DNA of 64,000 nucleotides from Mucilaginibacter rigui. GTDB taxonomy: Bacteria; Bacteroidota; Bacteroidia; Sphingobacteriales; Sphingobacteriaceae. Each line of letters starts with the position of its first letter. Positions within the stretch are counted from its first letter, which is position 1. The notes under the pieces were generated by a model. That model saw only the letters and a list, made by a program, of their open reading frames with translations, was not told the origin of the DNA and made no database searches. The stretch spans positions 248,001 to 312,000 of the forward strand of contig NZ_JACWMW010000004.1 of assembly GCF_014773275.1 (NCBI RefSeq), written 5' to 3'. This document shows, one piece after another, positions 1 through 8,607 of this stretch. A program made the position numbers and the translations under genes.

Positions 1-29
1 AATGACCTAATGACTCGATGACACAATGA
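1..29. repeat. Short tandem intergenic repeat
   Basis: The window opens with degenerate copies of an 8-9 base unit, aatgac(c/t)NN, repeated about four times directly after the yicC stop codon. Such short TGA-rich tandem repeats are non-coding filler. The left boundary is outside the window. Confidence 0.4.
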
Positions 30-905
30 TTATAATACGTTCAACAGTTGTTCTTTAATTTTTTCCAGCTCTTCTTTCATGCCCACCACCAGCTTTTGCA
101 TAGCGGCATCATTTGCTTTTGAGCCAAGGGTGTTTATTTCGCGCCCTATCTCCTGCGAGATAAAGCCTAACTTTTTGCCATTGGCATCAGCGTTTTTAAG
201 GGTTTCAATAAAGTAGTCGCAGTGGCTTTTTAACCTTATTTTTTCTTCGGTGATGTCAAGCTTGTCTATGTAGTATATCAGTTCCTGCTCAAAGCGGTTT
301 TTGTCTATGCTTTCGGCACCCACTGCTTCGCTTAAAAACTGGTTTAGGCGCTCACGTATAACCGGTACACGCTTTGGTTCTTCAATTTCAACCAGTTCCA
401 GATTTTTCAGGATGATTCCGATCCGCATTTTAACATCTGCCTCCAGAACATTCCCTTCATCGGTTCTGAACTGCTGAAAAGCAGCCATAGCCTGTTGAAA
501 GGTTTTTTCAACTAATTTCCATTCATCATCAGATACGGTGTCTTCTTCGTATTTAACAACTTCGGGTAAACCTAAGGCCAATTGCAACAGGTTGCCGCCT
601 GGTTCGTTAAGTTCTTCGCTTACGCTTTTTAGCTGGTTATAGTAATGTTTAAGCAATTCACGGTCGATACCGGCTGCTTTTACATTTGAGTTGGCCTGCT
701 CAACGTTGATAGATAGGTTAACTTTACCACGATCTATTTGCTTGCTGCAGTCATTACGCAATTGAAATTCTTTTTCAGAGAATATTCTGGGCAGGCGCAG
801 GGAGAGTTCAAGAAATTTACTGTTCAGAGATTTGATCTCGACGGTATATTTTGTTTTGCCGGAGTCATAGCTGGCAATTCCATACCCTGTCATGGATTTT
901 ATCAT
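30..905 (-). CDS. yicC: YicC/YloC family endoribonuclease
   Basis: A 291-residue protein of the YicC/YloC family, conserved bacterial proteins with reported endoribonuclease activity in RNA turnover. The N terminus MIKSMTGYG and the C-terminal stretch GKKLGFISQEIGREINTLGSKAND are hallmarks of the family (N-terminal YicC-like domain about residues 1-155, C-terminal DUF1732 about 205-291), and length matches the family norm. I chose the ATG at 905 because family members begin MIKSMTG; an ATG two codons upstream (911) is also possible. The gene is cytosolic, monocistronic here, and has simple repeats on both sides. Identification is firm; the substrate RNA is not evident. Confidence 0.93.
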   Translation of the reverse strand: MIKSMTGYGIASYDSGKTKYTVEIKSLNSKFLELSLRLPRIFSEKEFQLRNDCSKQIDRGKVNLSINVEQANSNVKAAGIDRELLKHYYNQLKSVSEELNEPGGNLLQLALGLPEVVKYEEDTVSDDEWKLVEKTFQQAMAAFQQFRTDEGNVLEADVKMRIGIILKNLELVEIEEPKRVPVIRERLNQFLSEAVGAESIDKNRFEQELIYYIDKLDITEEKIRLKSHCDYFIETLKNADANGKKLGFISQEIGREINTLGSKANDAAMQKLVVGMKEELEKIKEQLLNVL

Positions 906-911
906 GTGCAA

Positions 912-1050
912 AGATAATATTTAGATTATAGATTTGAGATATGTGATGTGAGATTAGTTCAGCGTTATAACTAATCTCCGATCACTAACCTCTAACCACT
1001 ATCATTTAACACATTTTCACACTTTAAGCCGTATACATTTTATAAGTTTA
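912..1050. repeat. AT-rich intergenic repeat (gattagag / ctaatctc type)
   Basis: This spacer contains alternating forms of GATTAGAG and its complement (agattatagatttgagat, gagattagttc, ctaatctccgatcactaacctctaac). Close relatives of the same words occur at 6523-6540 (gattagagattag) and 6719-6748 (caatcactaacctctaatctcacc), so this is a dispersed low-complexity family rather than a gene. It also must hold the promoter of the next gene, which I cannot place securely. Confidence 0.45.
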
Positions 1051-1065
1051 CTGCGTTAAATATAG

Positions 1066-1794
1066 ATGCCCTTGAAATTTATAATTGCCTGCTTACTAAA
1101 CCTGTTTTGTTTTACGTTTTTTGCGTCTGCGCAGCAGGTGATGATAAAAGGGGCTATTTATAAAAGGATCTCATCAGAAAGACTTTCCGAAGTATTTATT
1201 ACCAACCTGCATACCAAGGGTGTTGCCATTGGCGACCAACTTGGCGGCTTTAGCATTAATGCTGCCGTTGGCGATACTTTACTATTTACCAAAAAAGGGT
1301 ATACCCCGCAAAAGCAGCAGGCATCAAATTACGGTATGGTAGTTTATATGCAACCCGAAGTGCAATTGAGTGAGGTTCGTGTTTTAGGCCAAACAAAAAA
1401 GCAGGAACTGAACGAGATTATGGGTGATTACCGCAAACAAGGTACTTTTTATAACGGAAAACCGCCGGTTTTAGCTGCACTTGTATCGCCAATAACGGGG
1501 TTATATGAGTTATTCGGGAAAACACCGGGGCGAGCCAGGCGCTTTGCAGAATTTTCTAAACGTGAATTAGAAGCAACAGAAGTTGACAGGCGCTACAACA
1601 AATTTTTTATTATGCGCGTAACCGGTTTAACGGAAGCAGACAGCACCACTATAAAGAAATTCATGGGGTACTATAAGCCGTCGTACGAAGACCTAAAATT
1701 ATGGGCCGATTATGACCTGATCCAAAAAACCAAGGTACAATACGAATATTTTAAGAAGAACGGCGATCATCCTACTTTGCAGAAGTTGTATTGA
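1066..1794 (+). CDS. Secreted carboxypeptidase-like regulatory domain protein
   Basis: A 242-residue protein with a Sec signal peptide (residues about 1-22, ending FASAQQ) followed by a carboxypeptidase D regulatory-like beta-sandwich (about 24-105: VFITNLHTKGVAIGDQLGGFSI, then LLFTKKGY). This domain is shared with TonB-dependent receptors, but no barrel follows; the C-terminal half (110-242) is charged and of unknown fold. A paralog with the same layout lies at 12496-13203. It should act in the periplasm or at the outer membrane. The function is unknown; domain assignment rests on pattern similarity only. Confidence 0.75.
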   Translation: MPLKFIIACLLNLFCFTFFASAQQVMIKGAIYKRISSERLSEVFITNLHTKGVAIGDQLGGFSINAAVGDTLLFTKKGYTPQKQQASNYGMVVYMQPEVQLSEVRVLGQTKKQELNEIMGDYRKQGTFYNGKPPVLAALVSPITGLYELFGKTPGRARRFAEFSKRELEATEVDRRYNKFFIMRVTGLTEADSTTIKKFMGYYKPSYEDLKLWADYDLIQKTKVQYEYFKKNGDHPTLQKLY

Positions 1795-1830
1795 GGGTTG
1801 GTGAGTGGTTGCCTTCTCTCAGAGAAACAA

Positions 1831-2556
1831 CTAAATCCCTAGCGCGGTGCAGGCCTTTTCGGCGGCTAGTTTTTCGGCATTCTTTTTACTGAATTCTTTG
1901 CCAGATCCCATGATCTCGCCATCAATACTGGCTTGTATGGTAAACAGTTTTGCGCTTTCGCCTTCCTGGTTCTCTATCACATCAAAGCTAATATCCTTAC
2001 CGTGGCGCTGGCACCATTCAATAAGTTTACTCTTAAAGTTTGTTTCGGTTTGCTCAAGCGTGTGGATGTCGATGTGTGATTTGATGATATGGTTCACCAA
2101 AAAATTACGGGTAAAATCATACCCCTTATCCAGGTAAACAGCACCAATTAACGCTTCAAAAGCATCGCCAAGTAAGGAGCCCTGTCTGCCGGAGGTTAAT
2201 ATTTTAGTATCAAACTCTATCAGCTTGTCAAAACCAAGCTTGCGGCCAAGCTGGTTAAGGTTGTTACGGCTTACAATTTTTGAGCGTAATTCGGTTAAAA
2301 AACCTTCATCCTCGTAAGGGTATAGTTTAAAAAGCACTTCGGCCACTACGCTGCCCAATACGGCATCGCCCAAAAATTCAAGGCGCTCGTTACTGTTTTT
2401 TACACCCTTGCGAATGTTTTGCGCAACAGATTTATGCCTGAACGCCAACCGGTATAACGACAAATTGCCCGGTACAAAACCGAGCAAATTTTTTAAAACC
2501 TTAACGTATTTTCTATTGGGCGAAAGGTATAGCTTATAAAAGCGGCTAATTGGCAT
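1831..2556 (-). CDS. rnc: Ribonuclease III
   Basis: A 241-residue double-strand-specific endoribonuclease for rRNA and mRNA processing. The RNase III signature NERLEFLGDAVLG (residues 56-68) carries the acidic catalytic residues E60 and D64, and a second acidic patch is at GDAFEALIGAVYLDKG. A double-stranded RNA-binding domain follows at about 165-238, ending KKNAEKLAAEKACTALG. It is the last gene of an acpP-fabF-rnc operon, 9 bases after fabF, an order widespread in bacteria. Slightly longer at the N terminus than E. coli Rnc (226 residues), as is usual in Bacteroidota. Confidence 0.97.
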   Translation of the reverse strand: MPISRFYKLYLSPNRKYVKVLKNLLGFVPGNLSLYRLAFRHKSVAQNIRKGVKNSNERLEFLGDAVLGSVVAEVLFKLYPYEDEGFLTELRSKIVSRNNLNQLGRKLGFDKLIEFDTKILTSGRQGSLLGDAFEALIGAVYLDKGYDFTRNFLVNHIIKSHIDIHTLEQTETNFKSKLIEWCQRHGKDISFDVIENQEGESAKLFTIQASIDGEIMGSGKEFSKKNAEKLAAEKACTALGI

Positions 2557-2565
2557 CCAACGAGA

Positions 2566-3819
2566 TTATTGCTGGTACTTTTTAAATATAACTGAAGCAT
2601 TATGGCCACCAAAACCAAAGCCATTGCTTTGCGCTACATTAACTACGCGTTTTTGGGCCTTGTTAAATGTAAAGTTAATCCTTGGGTCAAACGCCGGGTC
2701 GTCAGTAAAATGGTTGATGGTTGGCGGGATGATATCATTCTGAATAGCCAGGATAGAGGCAATTGCTTCAACAGCACCGGCAGCACCAAGTAAATGGCCT
2801 GTCATTGATTTTGTTGAGCTGATGTTGATATCGTATACCCTGTCGCCAAAGGCATCAGTTATCGCTTTTACTTCCTGCGGGTCGCCAATTGGGGTTGATG
2901 TACCGTGAACGTTCACATAATCGATATCGGCAGGGGTTAAACCTGCGTCTTCTAATGCCGCTTTCATTACCAGCGATGCACCTAAACCATCAGGGTGAGG
3001 GGCAGTCATGTGGTAAGCATCGGCACTCATGCCACCGCCAACCATTTCAGCATAAATTTTAGCACCGCGTTTAAGGGCGTGGCCTAATTCTTCTAAAATA
3101 ATGGTTCCCGCGCCTTCACCGGCAACAAAACCATCCCTGTCCAGATCAAACGGACGTGAGGCAGTTGCAGGGTCATCGTTACGGGTTGATAGGGCATGCA
3201 TTGCGTTAAAACCGCCAATACCAGCTTCATTTATGATCGCTTCCGATCCGCCGGTAATAAACATGTTTGCTTTACCAAGGCGCAGATAATTAAAAGCATC
3301 AATAAGCGAGTTGTTTGATGATGCACATGCGGATACCGTAGTGAAATTTGGCCCGCGTAAACCATATTTAATAGAGATATGGCCCGGTGCAATGTCGGCT
3401 ATCATTTTTGGGATAAAGAACGGGTTAAACTTTGGTGTACCATCGCCTTTGGCAAAATTTACAACCTCGTCTAAAAACGTTTTTAAACCACCAATGCCCG
3501 ATCCCCAGATAACGCCAATGCGGCTGGTATCCAGTTTCTCGAAATCTAATCCGGCATCTTTAACAGCTTCCTCTGTTGAGAATAAGGCGTATTGAACAAA
3601 CGGGTCAAGTTTACGAGCCTCTTTCCGGCCCAAAAAACCTTCCGCGTCAAATCCCTTTACTTCACAGGCAAATTTAGTTTTGAATTTTTCAACATCAAAA
3701 CTCTTAATAAAGGCAGCGCCGCTTACCCCATTAATAAGGCTGTTCCAATACTCAGGTACAGTATTACCAATCGGAGTAAGCGCTCCAAGCCCGGTTACTA
3801 CAACTCTTTTAAACTCCAT
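2566..3819 (-). CDS. fabF: Beta-ketoacyl-ACP synthase II
   Basis: A 417-residue condensing enzyme that extends acyl-ACP with malonyl-ACP in type II fatty acid synthesis. The Cys-His-His triad is visible: C165 in SACASS, H305 in NVHGTSTPIGD and H342 in KSMTGHLLGAAGAVEA; the glycine-rich GFGFGGHN motif is near the C terminus. Length is typical of FabF. It follows acpP by 21 bases and precedes rnc by 9 bases on the same strand, so substrate carrier and enzyme are co-transcribed. Confidence 0.98.
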   Translation of the reverse strand: MEFKRVVVTGLGALTPIGNTVPEYWNSLINGVSGAAFIKSFDVEKFKTKFACEVKGFDAEGFLGRKEARKLDPFVQYALFSTEEAVKDAGLDFEKLDTSRIGVIWGSGIGGLKTFLDEVVNFAKGDGTPKFNPFFIPKMIADIAPGHISIKYGLRGPNFTTVSACASSNNSLIDAFNYLRLGKANMFITGGSEAIINEAGIGGFNAMHALSTRNDDPATASRPFDLDRDGFVAGEGAGTIILEELGHALKRGAKIYAEMVGGGMSADAYHMTAPHPDGLGASLVMKAALEDAGLTPADIDYVNVHGTSTPIGDPQEVKAITDAFGDRVYDINISSTKSMTGHLLGAAGAVEAIASILAIQNDIIPPTINHFTDDPAFDPRINFTFNKAQKRVVNVAQSNGFGFGGHNASVIFKKYQQ

Positions 3820-3840
3820 TTAACAGTTTTAGGGAGCTAA

Positions 3841-4080
3841 TTAAGCTTTAACGTTTTTTTCTAAGTAAGCAACAGCCTGGCCAACAGTACCAATGGTTTC
3901 TGCTTGGTCGTCAGGGATTGCAACGTTAAATTCTTTTTCAAACTCCATGATTAATTCCACGGTGTCTAAAGAGTCAGCACCAAGATCGTTGGTGAAGCTT
4001 GCTTCTGGTGTAACTTCACTTTCGTCAACACCCAGTTTTTCCACGATAATAGCTTTTACTCTTGAAGCGATATCAGACAT
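3841..4080 (-). CDS. acpP: Acyl carrier protein
   Basis: A 79-residue acidic helical protein that carries growing acyl chains on a 4'-phosphopantetheine arm. The attachment serine is S37 in the motif [13 protein letters not shown]. It is the first gene of the acpP-fabF-rnc operon. A Bacteroidota-type promoter can be placed just upstream. Confidence 0.98.
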   Translation of the reverse strand: MSDIASRVKAIIVEKLGVDESEVTPEASFTNDLGADSLDTVELIMEFEKEFNVAIPDDQAETIGTVGQAVAYLEKNVKA

Positions 4081-4114
4081 AGTCTTTATAGTTTAATGAT
4101 TAATAAATTCAGTG

Positions 4115-4144
4115 CAAAGAAAAATAAATTATGTTAAATATCAA
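4115..4144 (-). promoter_or_regulatory. Candidate promoter of acpP-fabF-rnc
   Basis: Read on the minus strand, TTG (4144-4142) is followed after 19 bases by TTTCTTTG (4122-4115), close to the Bacteroidota primary sigma consensus TTG-N19-20-TAnnTTTG; only the A of TA is missing. It lies about 35 bases before the acpP start codon. Confidence 0.45.
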
Positions 4145-4373
4145 ATCTAAAAACTTTGACAATATTGTGTGAACAATTAATTGTGGCAAAAGGTTTCAGT
4201 ATGGATTTTTAACCGGCGTAAAAGTAATGATTTTGAGTAGAACTATTAAAGTTTAATATCTATTTTGAATTTATAGTAATAAAGTTACGTGATAAGGTTG
4301 TATCTGCTTAATTATTAAGTAAATATAAATTTAATTTATTGGGCTGGCGTAGGGGGATTATTGAAAAATGATG

Positions 4374-4452
4374 TCGCGCAAAGACGTAAAGACGCGAAAA
4401 TTTAATCGAAACTGACTTTGCACCTCAGCGTGTTTGCGTGAAAAACCTAAAC
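4374..4452. repeat. Dispersed intergenic repeat (aaagacgcgaa / tttgcgtgaaa type)
   Basis: The words gcgcaaagacgtaaagacgcgaaaa and, inverted, cagcgtgtttgcgtgaaaa form an imperfect inverted pair. Related sequence recurs at 21356-21390 (cttcgcgtctctgcgtgaaa) and 36107-36168. It appears to be a mobile or amplified non-coding repeat of this genome. Confidence 0.5.
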
Positions 4453-4593
4453 TCGCTGCTACATTATAATATAACATGTAACTCCTTATAAAATTTTCGG
4501 CAGTTTATATCATCAACCGTTTATTTTAAATGAGGCCAACAAAAATTTATGGTATTGATTGCGTTTTGTATTTTTACCACCTTATTAATGTAA

Positions 4594-5019
4594 ATGGTTT
4601 TGAACAGGAAAGTTTTAAAGTTTGAGATCGATCTGGATTTTGTATTGATAGCCATCACCACATCTTTAAAAGATTACCGGATATGCTACTATATAAACAA
4701 ATGTTTAAATTTTAATTTTACCCGGGTCGACGACCTTTCATTAGATACCAGTATTAACGGTGCCCCGCTGCTGTTTTCGCAGTACCGATATAGTTGGGAA
4801 ACAACCGAAACCGACTTTTATTTTATTGGAAATAAGGGAAGTGACGGCTATTTAGTGCCCGAAATGCGCGAGGTGGATTACTTTATCATGATAAAGAATT
4901 ATATTGATGATACAGACCTGGAAAACATGATTTCGGCTCTAAATAAGATACCGGAAATTGTTGCCGCGGTAAAGATTGACCCGAAAAAAATAAAATCACG
5001 CGAAAATCTATTATTTTAG
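4594..5019 (+). CDS. IPExxxVDY family protein
   Basis: A 141-residue protein belonging to a small family restricted to Bacteroidota and named for a C-terminal IPExxxVDY-like motif, here IPEIVAAVKID (residues about 116-126). No signal peptide or membrane segment is visible, so it is probably cytosolic. It lies 63 bases upstream of pyruvate kinase on the same strand, a neighbourhood I recall as common for the family. Function unknown. Confidence 0.85.
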   Translation: MVLNRKVLKFEIDLDFVLIAITTSLKDYRICYYINKCLNFNFTRVDDLSLDTSINGAPLLFSQYRYSWETTETDFYFIGNKGSDGYLVPEMREVDYFIMIKNYIDDTDLENMISALNKIPEIVAAVKIDPKKIKSRENLLF

Positions 5020-5082
5020 CGGAAATTTAGTTGTGTAATTAATACACAATACTGTAATATAGCCTGAATTTAACCTGAAAAT

Positions 5083-6519
5083 ATGAAATTTTACTATAAT
5101 CGTACTAAGATTGTTGCTACTATGGGCCCCGCCTCAGCAAAGAAAGAAGTGTTGCTGTCGATGATCAGGGCTGGATTAAATGTGTGCCGATTAAATTTTT
5201 CGCACGGTAAACCTGAGGATCACAAGAAATTTGTTGACCTGATCCGTGAGATAAATACTGAATATAAAACAAACGTGGGCATCCTTGCCGATTTGCAGGG
5301 GCCTAAAATTCGTATAGGCCTGGTAAAAGATGGCGGTATACACCTTATTAATGGTACCCGCATCAATATTACCACCCATGAGTGTATTGGCGACGACAGC
5401 CAGATATACATCACTTATGAAACCTTTCCGCAGGATGTACAGGCTAACGAGATCATCTTGTTAGATGATGGTAAACTGCAATTAAAAGTTATTGAAACTA
5501 ACCGTAAAGACACCGTTATTTGCGAAGTTGTACACGGTGGTATATTAACATCACGTAAAGGTGTTAACCTGCCAAATACAAAAGTATCTATCCCAAGCTT
5601 AACGCCCGAGGATCTTGAAAACCTTAAATATGCCTTAGAATGGGATGTTGATTGGGTAGGCCTTTCTTTTGTACGTACCGGTCAGGATATCATCGACCTT
5701 AAACGCATCATCCGCGAAAGCGGTAAAGCATCGCGTGTTATTGCCAAAGTTGAAAAACCAGAAGCTATCGATAACATCGATGAGATCATCGCTGCTACCG
5801 ATGCCGTGATGATTGCACGTGGCGACCTTGGTGTTGAGTGCCCGCTTGAAGAAGTGCCTTTGCTGCAAAAAATGATTGCACGTAAATGCCGCGACGCCTC
5901 AAAACCAGTTATTGTTGCTACGCAGATGCTCGAGTCAATGATAACCACCCCGCGCCCAACCCGCGCCGAGGTGAACGACGTAGCCAACTCTGTGTTGGAT
6001 GGCGCTGATGCGGTGATGCTGAGCGGTGAAACATCGGTAGGTGAGTTCCCGGTTATTGTTATCGAAACGATGGCTAAGATTGTTCGTAATGTTGAAGACC
6101 TTGGTTATCCGTTTAACGCGTCAAAATTAGAAAATACAGACCAGGCATCTGTTAATTACCTGAGCGATGCCCTTTGCGGTTCGGCAGTATATTTAGCCGA
6201 GCATACCAACGCGAAAGGTATTGTGAGCATGACGGTTAGCGGTTACACTGCGTTCGAAATTTCGAGTTACCGCCCTAAAGCAGGTACTTATATCTTTACA
6301 TCAAATAAGCAGTTACTTAACGCGCTTAGCCTTGTATGGGGTGTAAGGGCTTTCTACTACGATAAAGCCGAAAGCACCGACGAAACCATTGCCGATGTAA
6401 ACAACATCCTTAAAGAAGAGCAATTGCTTAATGCAGGCGATGTGGTTATTAATACTGCTGCCGTGCCAATTGTTAAAAAAGGTAAAACCAATATGCTTAA
6501 AGTAAGCGTTATTGAATAA
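5083..6519 (+). CDS. pyk: Pyruvate kinase
   Basis: A 478-residue glycolytic enzyme converting phosphoenolpyruvate and ADP to pyruvate and ATP. Visible motifs are TKIVATMGPAS at the N terminus, the LNFSHG loop, the active-site region VIAKVEKPEAIDNIDEII, the metal-binding MIARGDLGVECP, and MLSGETSVGEFP. The C-terminal allosteric domain (about 350-478) is complete. A strong intrinsic terminator follows 35 bases downstream. Confidence 0.98.
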   Translation: MKFYYNRTKIVATMGPASAKKEVLLSMIRAGLNVCRLNFSHGKPEDHKKFVDLIREINTEYKTNVGILADLQGPKIRIGLVKDGGIHLINGTRINITTHECIGDDSQIYITYETFPQDVQANEIILLDDGKLQLKVIETNRKDTVICEVVHGGILTSRKGVNLPNTKVSIPSLTPEDLENLKYALEWDVDWVGLSFVRTGQDIIDLKRIIRESGKASRVIAKVEKPEAIDNIDEIIAATDAVMIARGDLGVECPLEEVPLLQKMIARKCRDASKPVIVATQMLESMITTPRPTRAEVNDVANSVLDGADAVMLSGETSVGEFPVIVIETMAKIVRNVEDLGYPFNASKLENTDQASVNYLSDALCGSAVYLAEHTNAKGIVSMTVSGYTAFEISSYRPKAGTYIFTSNKQLLNALSLVWGVRAFYYDKAESTDETIADVNNILKEEQLLNAGDVVINTAAVPIVKKGKTNMLKVSVIE

Positions 6520-6553
6520 TATCGATTAGAGATTAGTTTCCGGTCGCTTATAA

Positions 6554-6598
6554 ATAAAAAGAGGGTTATGCTGATGCATAACCCTCTTTTTATTTACT
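6554..6598 (+). terminator. Intrinsic terminator of pyk
   Basis: Perfect inverted arms aaagagggttatg / cataaccctcttt around a short loop, followed by a T-run. The arms are A/T-flanked on both sides, so it could also act on the opposite strand. Confidence 0.85.
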
Positions 6599-6605
6599 TT
6601 TAATT

Positions 6606-6688
6606 CCCTTCCCCGGGAGGTAGGGAGGGGTTAATTAATATTCGGGTAAATTGTAAAACCTCTACCTCCTCCTTCCCCAAGGAAGGAA
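6606..6688. repeat. Imperfect inverted repeat, purine/pyrimidine arms
   Basis: The left arm cccttccccgggaggtagggaggggtt and the right arm aaacctctacctcctccttccccaaggaagg are imperfect reverse complements around a 25-base AT spacer. This resembles the gggaggg/ccctccc intergenic elements scattered in Sphingobacteriaceae genomes. No coding potential. Confidence 0.5.
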
Positions 6689-6749
6689 TCGCACAAGTCA
6701 TCGCTGCTTGACAGGGCCAATCAACCAATCACTAACCTCTAATCTCACC

Positions 6750-7268
6750 TTATTTAGCCTTTTCCTTCTCTACGTAACTTTTAGGATCAAGTGCCGCCGG
6801 TGCCCAACCCTGGAAAAACTCCATCACTTTGGCTTTGCTGTGGCCTTTACCTTCTTCCAGGTAACCCGAGTTTTGGGTATGCAGGCGGGTTCCTTTACCA
6901 TCAAGCACAACAAACACCGGGAAACCGAAACGCTGTGGGTAGCCCAGAGCGGCCAGTACTTTTTCGTTCTTGTTTTCGGGGCTCCAGTTTACGTGCAGCA
7001 CCACAAAATTATCGTTCATGTATTTGTTAAGTTCGGCATCTTTGGTTACAAGATCGTTAAACCTTAAGCACCATATACACCAGTTACCGCCAATTTGCAG
7101 CAGTACATTTTTATGCTGTGCCTGCGCGGTTTTAACAGCGGCTGTAATTTCTGCTTTAGCATCGGCAGCGGGGTTATATAACTTGGGAGTTTCGGGCTTT
7201 GCCGCCTCTTGTGCTTTCGCTGTAATCGAGAGTGCGATTATCGAGACTATAAAAAATAATTTCTTCAT
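6750..7268 (-). CDS. Secreted thioredoxin-family protein
   Basis: A 172-residue periplasmic thioredoxin-fold protein. Signal peptide residues 1-20 end in AKAQ; the redox motif WCIWC has C64 and C67 after NVLLQIGGN, and the cis-proline loop is GFPVFVVLDG. The fold is complete (about 38-160). The motif with tryptophan between cysteines and the NWSPEN stretch place it with thioredoxin-like/DUF255-type proteins that reduce envelope disulfides. Partners are not evident. It appears monocistronic and is preceded, on its strand, by a separate small membrane-protein gene. Confidence 0.88.
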   Translation of the reverse strand: MKKLFFIVSIIALSITAKAQEAAKPETPKLYNPAADAKAEITAAVKTAQAQHKNVLLQIGGNWCIWCLRFNDLVTKDAELNKYMNDNFVVLHVNWSPENKNEKVLAALGYPQRFGFPVFVVLDGKGTRLHTQNSGYLEEGKGHSKAKVMEFFQGWAPAALDPKSYVEKEKAK

Positions 7269-7341
7269 GGCTTATATTTTTTTTAAATATATAAATACTA
7301 TCAGTAAGCAACTGTAACAAAGGCGTAATATTTAGATACGC

Positions 7342-7372
7342 AAAAGCCCCCCGTGTTTTGGGGGCTTTTAAA
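7342..7372 (-). terminator. Terminator after the small membrane protein gene
   Basis: The arms aaaagcccccc and gggggctttt pair around a GTGTTT loop immediately downstream (leftward) of the gene ending at 7375. Flanking A/T runs allow bidirectional function. Confidence 0.8.
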
Positions 7373-7374
7373 CT

Positions 7375-7638
7375 TTATATTTCATCCGGTGTATTAACTC
7401 TATACGTTATTGTTTCTTTATCGGGCTTTGTTGAGTAATAGGGTATATTACTCATGTTGCCTGGGTTAGTAGTAGTTTTTGTTCTGTCTCTTAACAAACG
7501 GCGCCGGCGTTTTTTTAAACGGTAACGTTCTGTCCAATGGTCAAACGTGCCTGTAACTGCTAAAATGCCGCCTATTACAAAAACCACCATCATAAAAATA
7601 ACAAATAGGTGAAGCAGATCTTCAAGTAGGTGTCTCAT
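7375..7638 (-). CDS. Small membrane protein, unknown function
   Basis: An 87-residue protein with one predicted membrane helix (about residues 9-31, LFVIFMMVVFVIGGILAVTG) followed by a strongly basic segment (YRLKKRRRRLLRDR) and a polar tail, suggesting N-out/C-in topology. I do not recognise a family. A terminator directly downstream and an ATG start support a real gene. Confidence 0.65.
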   Translation of the reverse strand: MRHLLEDLLHLFVIFMMVVFVIGGILAVTGTFDHWTERYRLKKRRRRLLRDRTKTTTNPGNMSNIPYYSTKPDKETITYRVNTPDEI

Positions 7639-7848
7639 AAATTAATCAAAATAGTTCAACCGTTATAACACAATAGCCGTGCCTTAACACATTAATTTGA
7701 AACACGAAAGTGTAATAAGGAGATTTTTTGTTAGGTAGTGGGCCTGTTTTAAATAAACTCCTTTAACAGATGTTTAGTATATCCGCATAAGGCATATTTG
7801 TACACAATATGCTACAAGAGGGGCAGCCGCAAGGGGTAAAGATGGTGC

Positions 7849-8607
7849 TTAAAACCTTTTCAAATACTTCGCATCCACCAAGTCGCCATAAGGAATTTTG
7901 GCTACCTTATCTAAACTAAACCACGGCGAACTATTTTGCAATACCTGTATATTTTGGGCGGGCATAAAGCTTTGGGCAAGTAAAAACTGTTTTTTATGAG
8001 CGGCGTTCTCTGCTACAGCCATCACTATAAAACAATGGCCCGGCGAACCGCCTTTTATAAACACATCACCTGCTTTAATATCGGCCGGGTTGGTAACGGG
8101 CTGTAATTCTTTTTGCAGAGATAAGGTGCCCGCATACGAGAACACCAAGGTCATGTACCGTAAAAAGTTGGGGTACGAGTAATCCTTCTTTCCCTTTAAC
8201 ACCCAGCGCCCGTCAGCGTAGCGGTATCCATCGGCATAATGGATATAATCACATTTAAAACCGCTGGTAAAATTAAAGGCAATAGCTTTGTAGTTTTTTT
8301 GCTGATACAGGTATTCGGCACGCAGGCGTATCACGGCATCGGCACATTGTTGCAGGTCCTGGCTGCCAATGCTCATATCAATAACCGCAGCGGTGTATGG
8401 ATCGGTACGGGCAATGCTGCCGGTATAGGTTTTGGTACGGGTACCTGCGGGTAGCAATTGCAGGCCTTGCAGGTAAGCCCCGAAGCTTCCGGAAGCAACG
8501 GCAAGGTGTTTATACCCGGCCGATGGCTTAAAGCGACTGACAACGTTATCTGCGGGGGTGAAAGAAACCAGTGACAGCAACAGGATAAAGGTTAAAAGCT
8601 TTTTCAT
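7849..8607 (-). CDS. DUF4846 family secreted protein
   Basis: A 252-residue protein with a signal peptide (about 1-19) and a body matching DUF4846: RFKPSAGYKHLAVASGSFGAYLQGLQLLPAGT, then CADAVIRLRAEYLYQQKNYKAIAFNFTSGF, and IKGGSPGHCFIVM near the end with an invariant-looking GHC. The family is of unknown function in the envelope of many Gram-negatives. It overlaps the upstream M23 peptidase gene by four bases (ATGA), so the two are translationally coupled and probably work together on the cell wall. Confidence 0.88.
   Translation of the reverse strand: MKKLLTFILLLSLVSFTPADNVVSRFKPSAGYKHLAVASGSFGAYLQGLQLLPAGTRTKTYTGSIARTDPYTAAVIDMSIGSQDLQQCADAVIRLRAEYLYQQKNYKAIAFNFTSGFKCDYIHYADGYRYADGRWVLKGKKDYSYPNFLRYMTLVFSYAGTLSLQKELQPVTNPADIKAGDVFIKGGSPGHCFIVMAVAENAAHKKQFLLAQSFMPAQNIQVLQNSSPWFSLDKVAKIPYGDLVDAKYLKRF

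Larger units (their letters stand above)
4081..4593. other. 513-base intergenic region
   Basis: AT-rich spacer between acpP (leftward) and the IPExxxVDY gene (rightward). It holds the acpP promoter at its left end and a dispersed repeat at 4374-4452. I find no open frame with coding character. Confidence 0.6.
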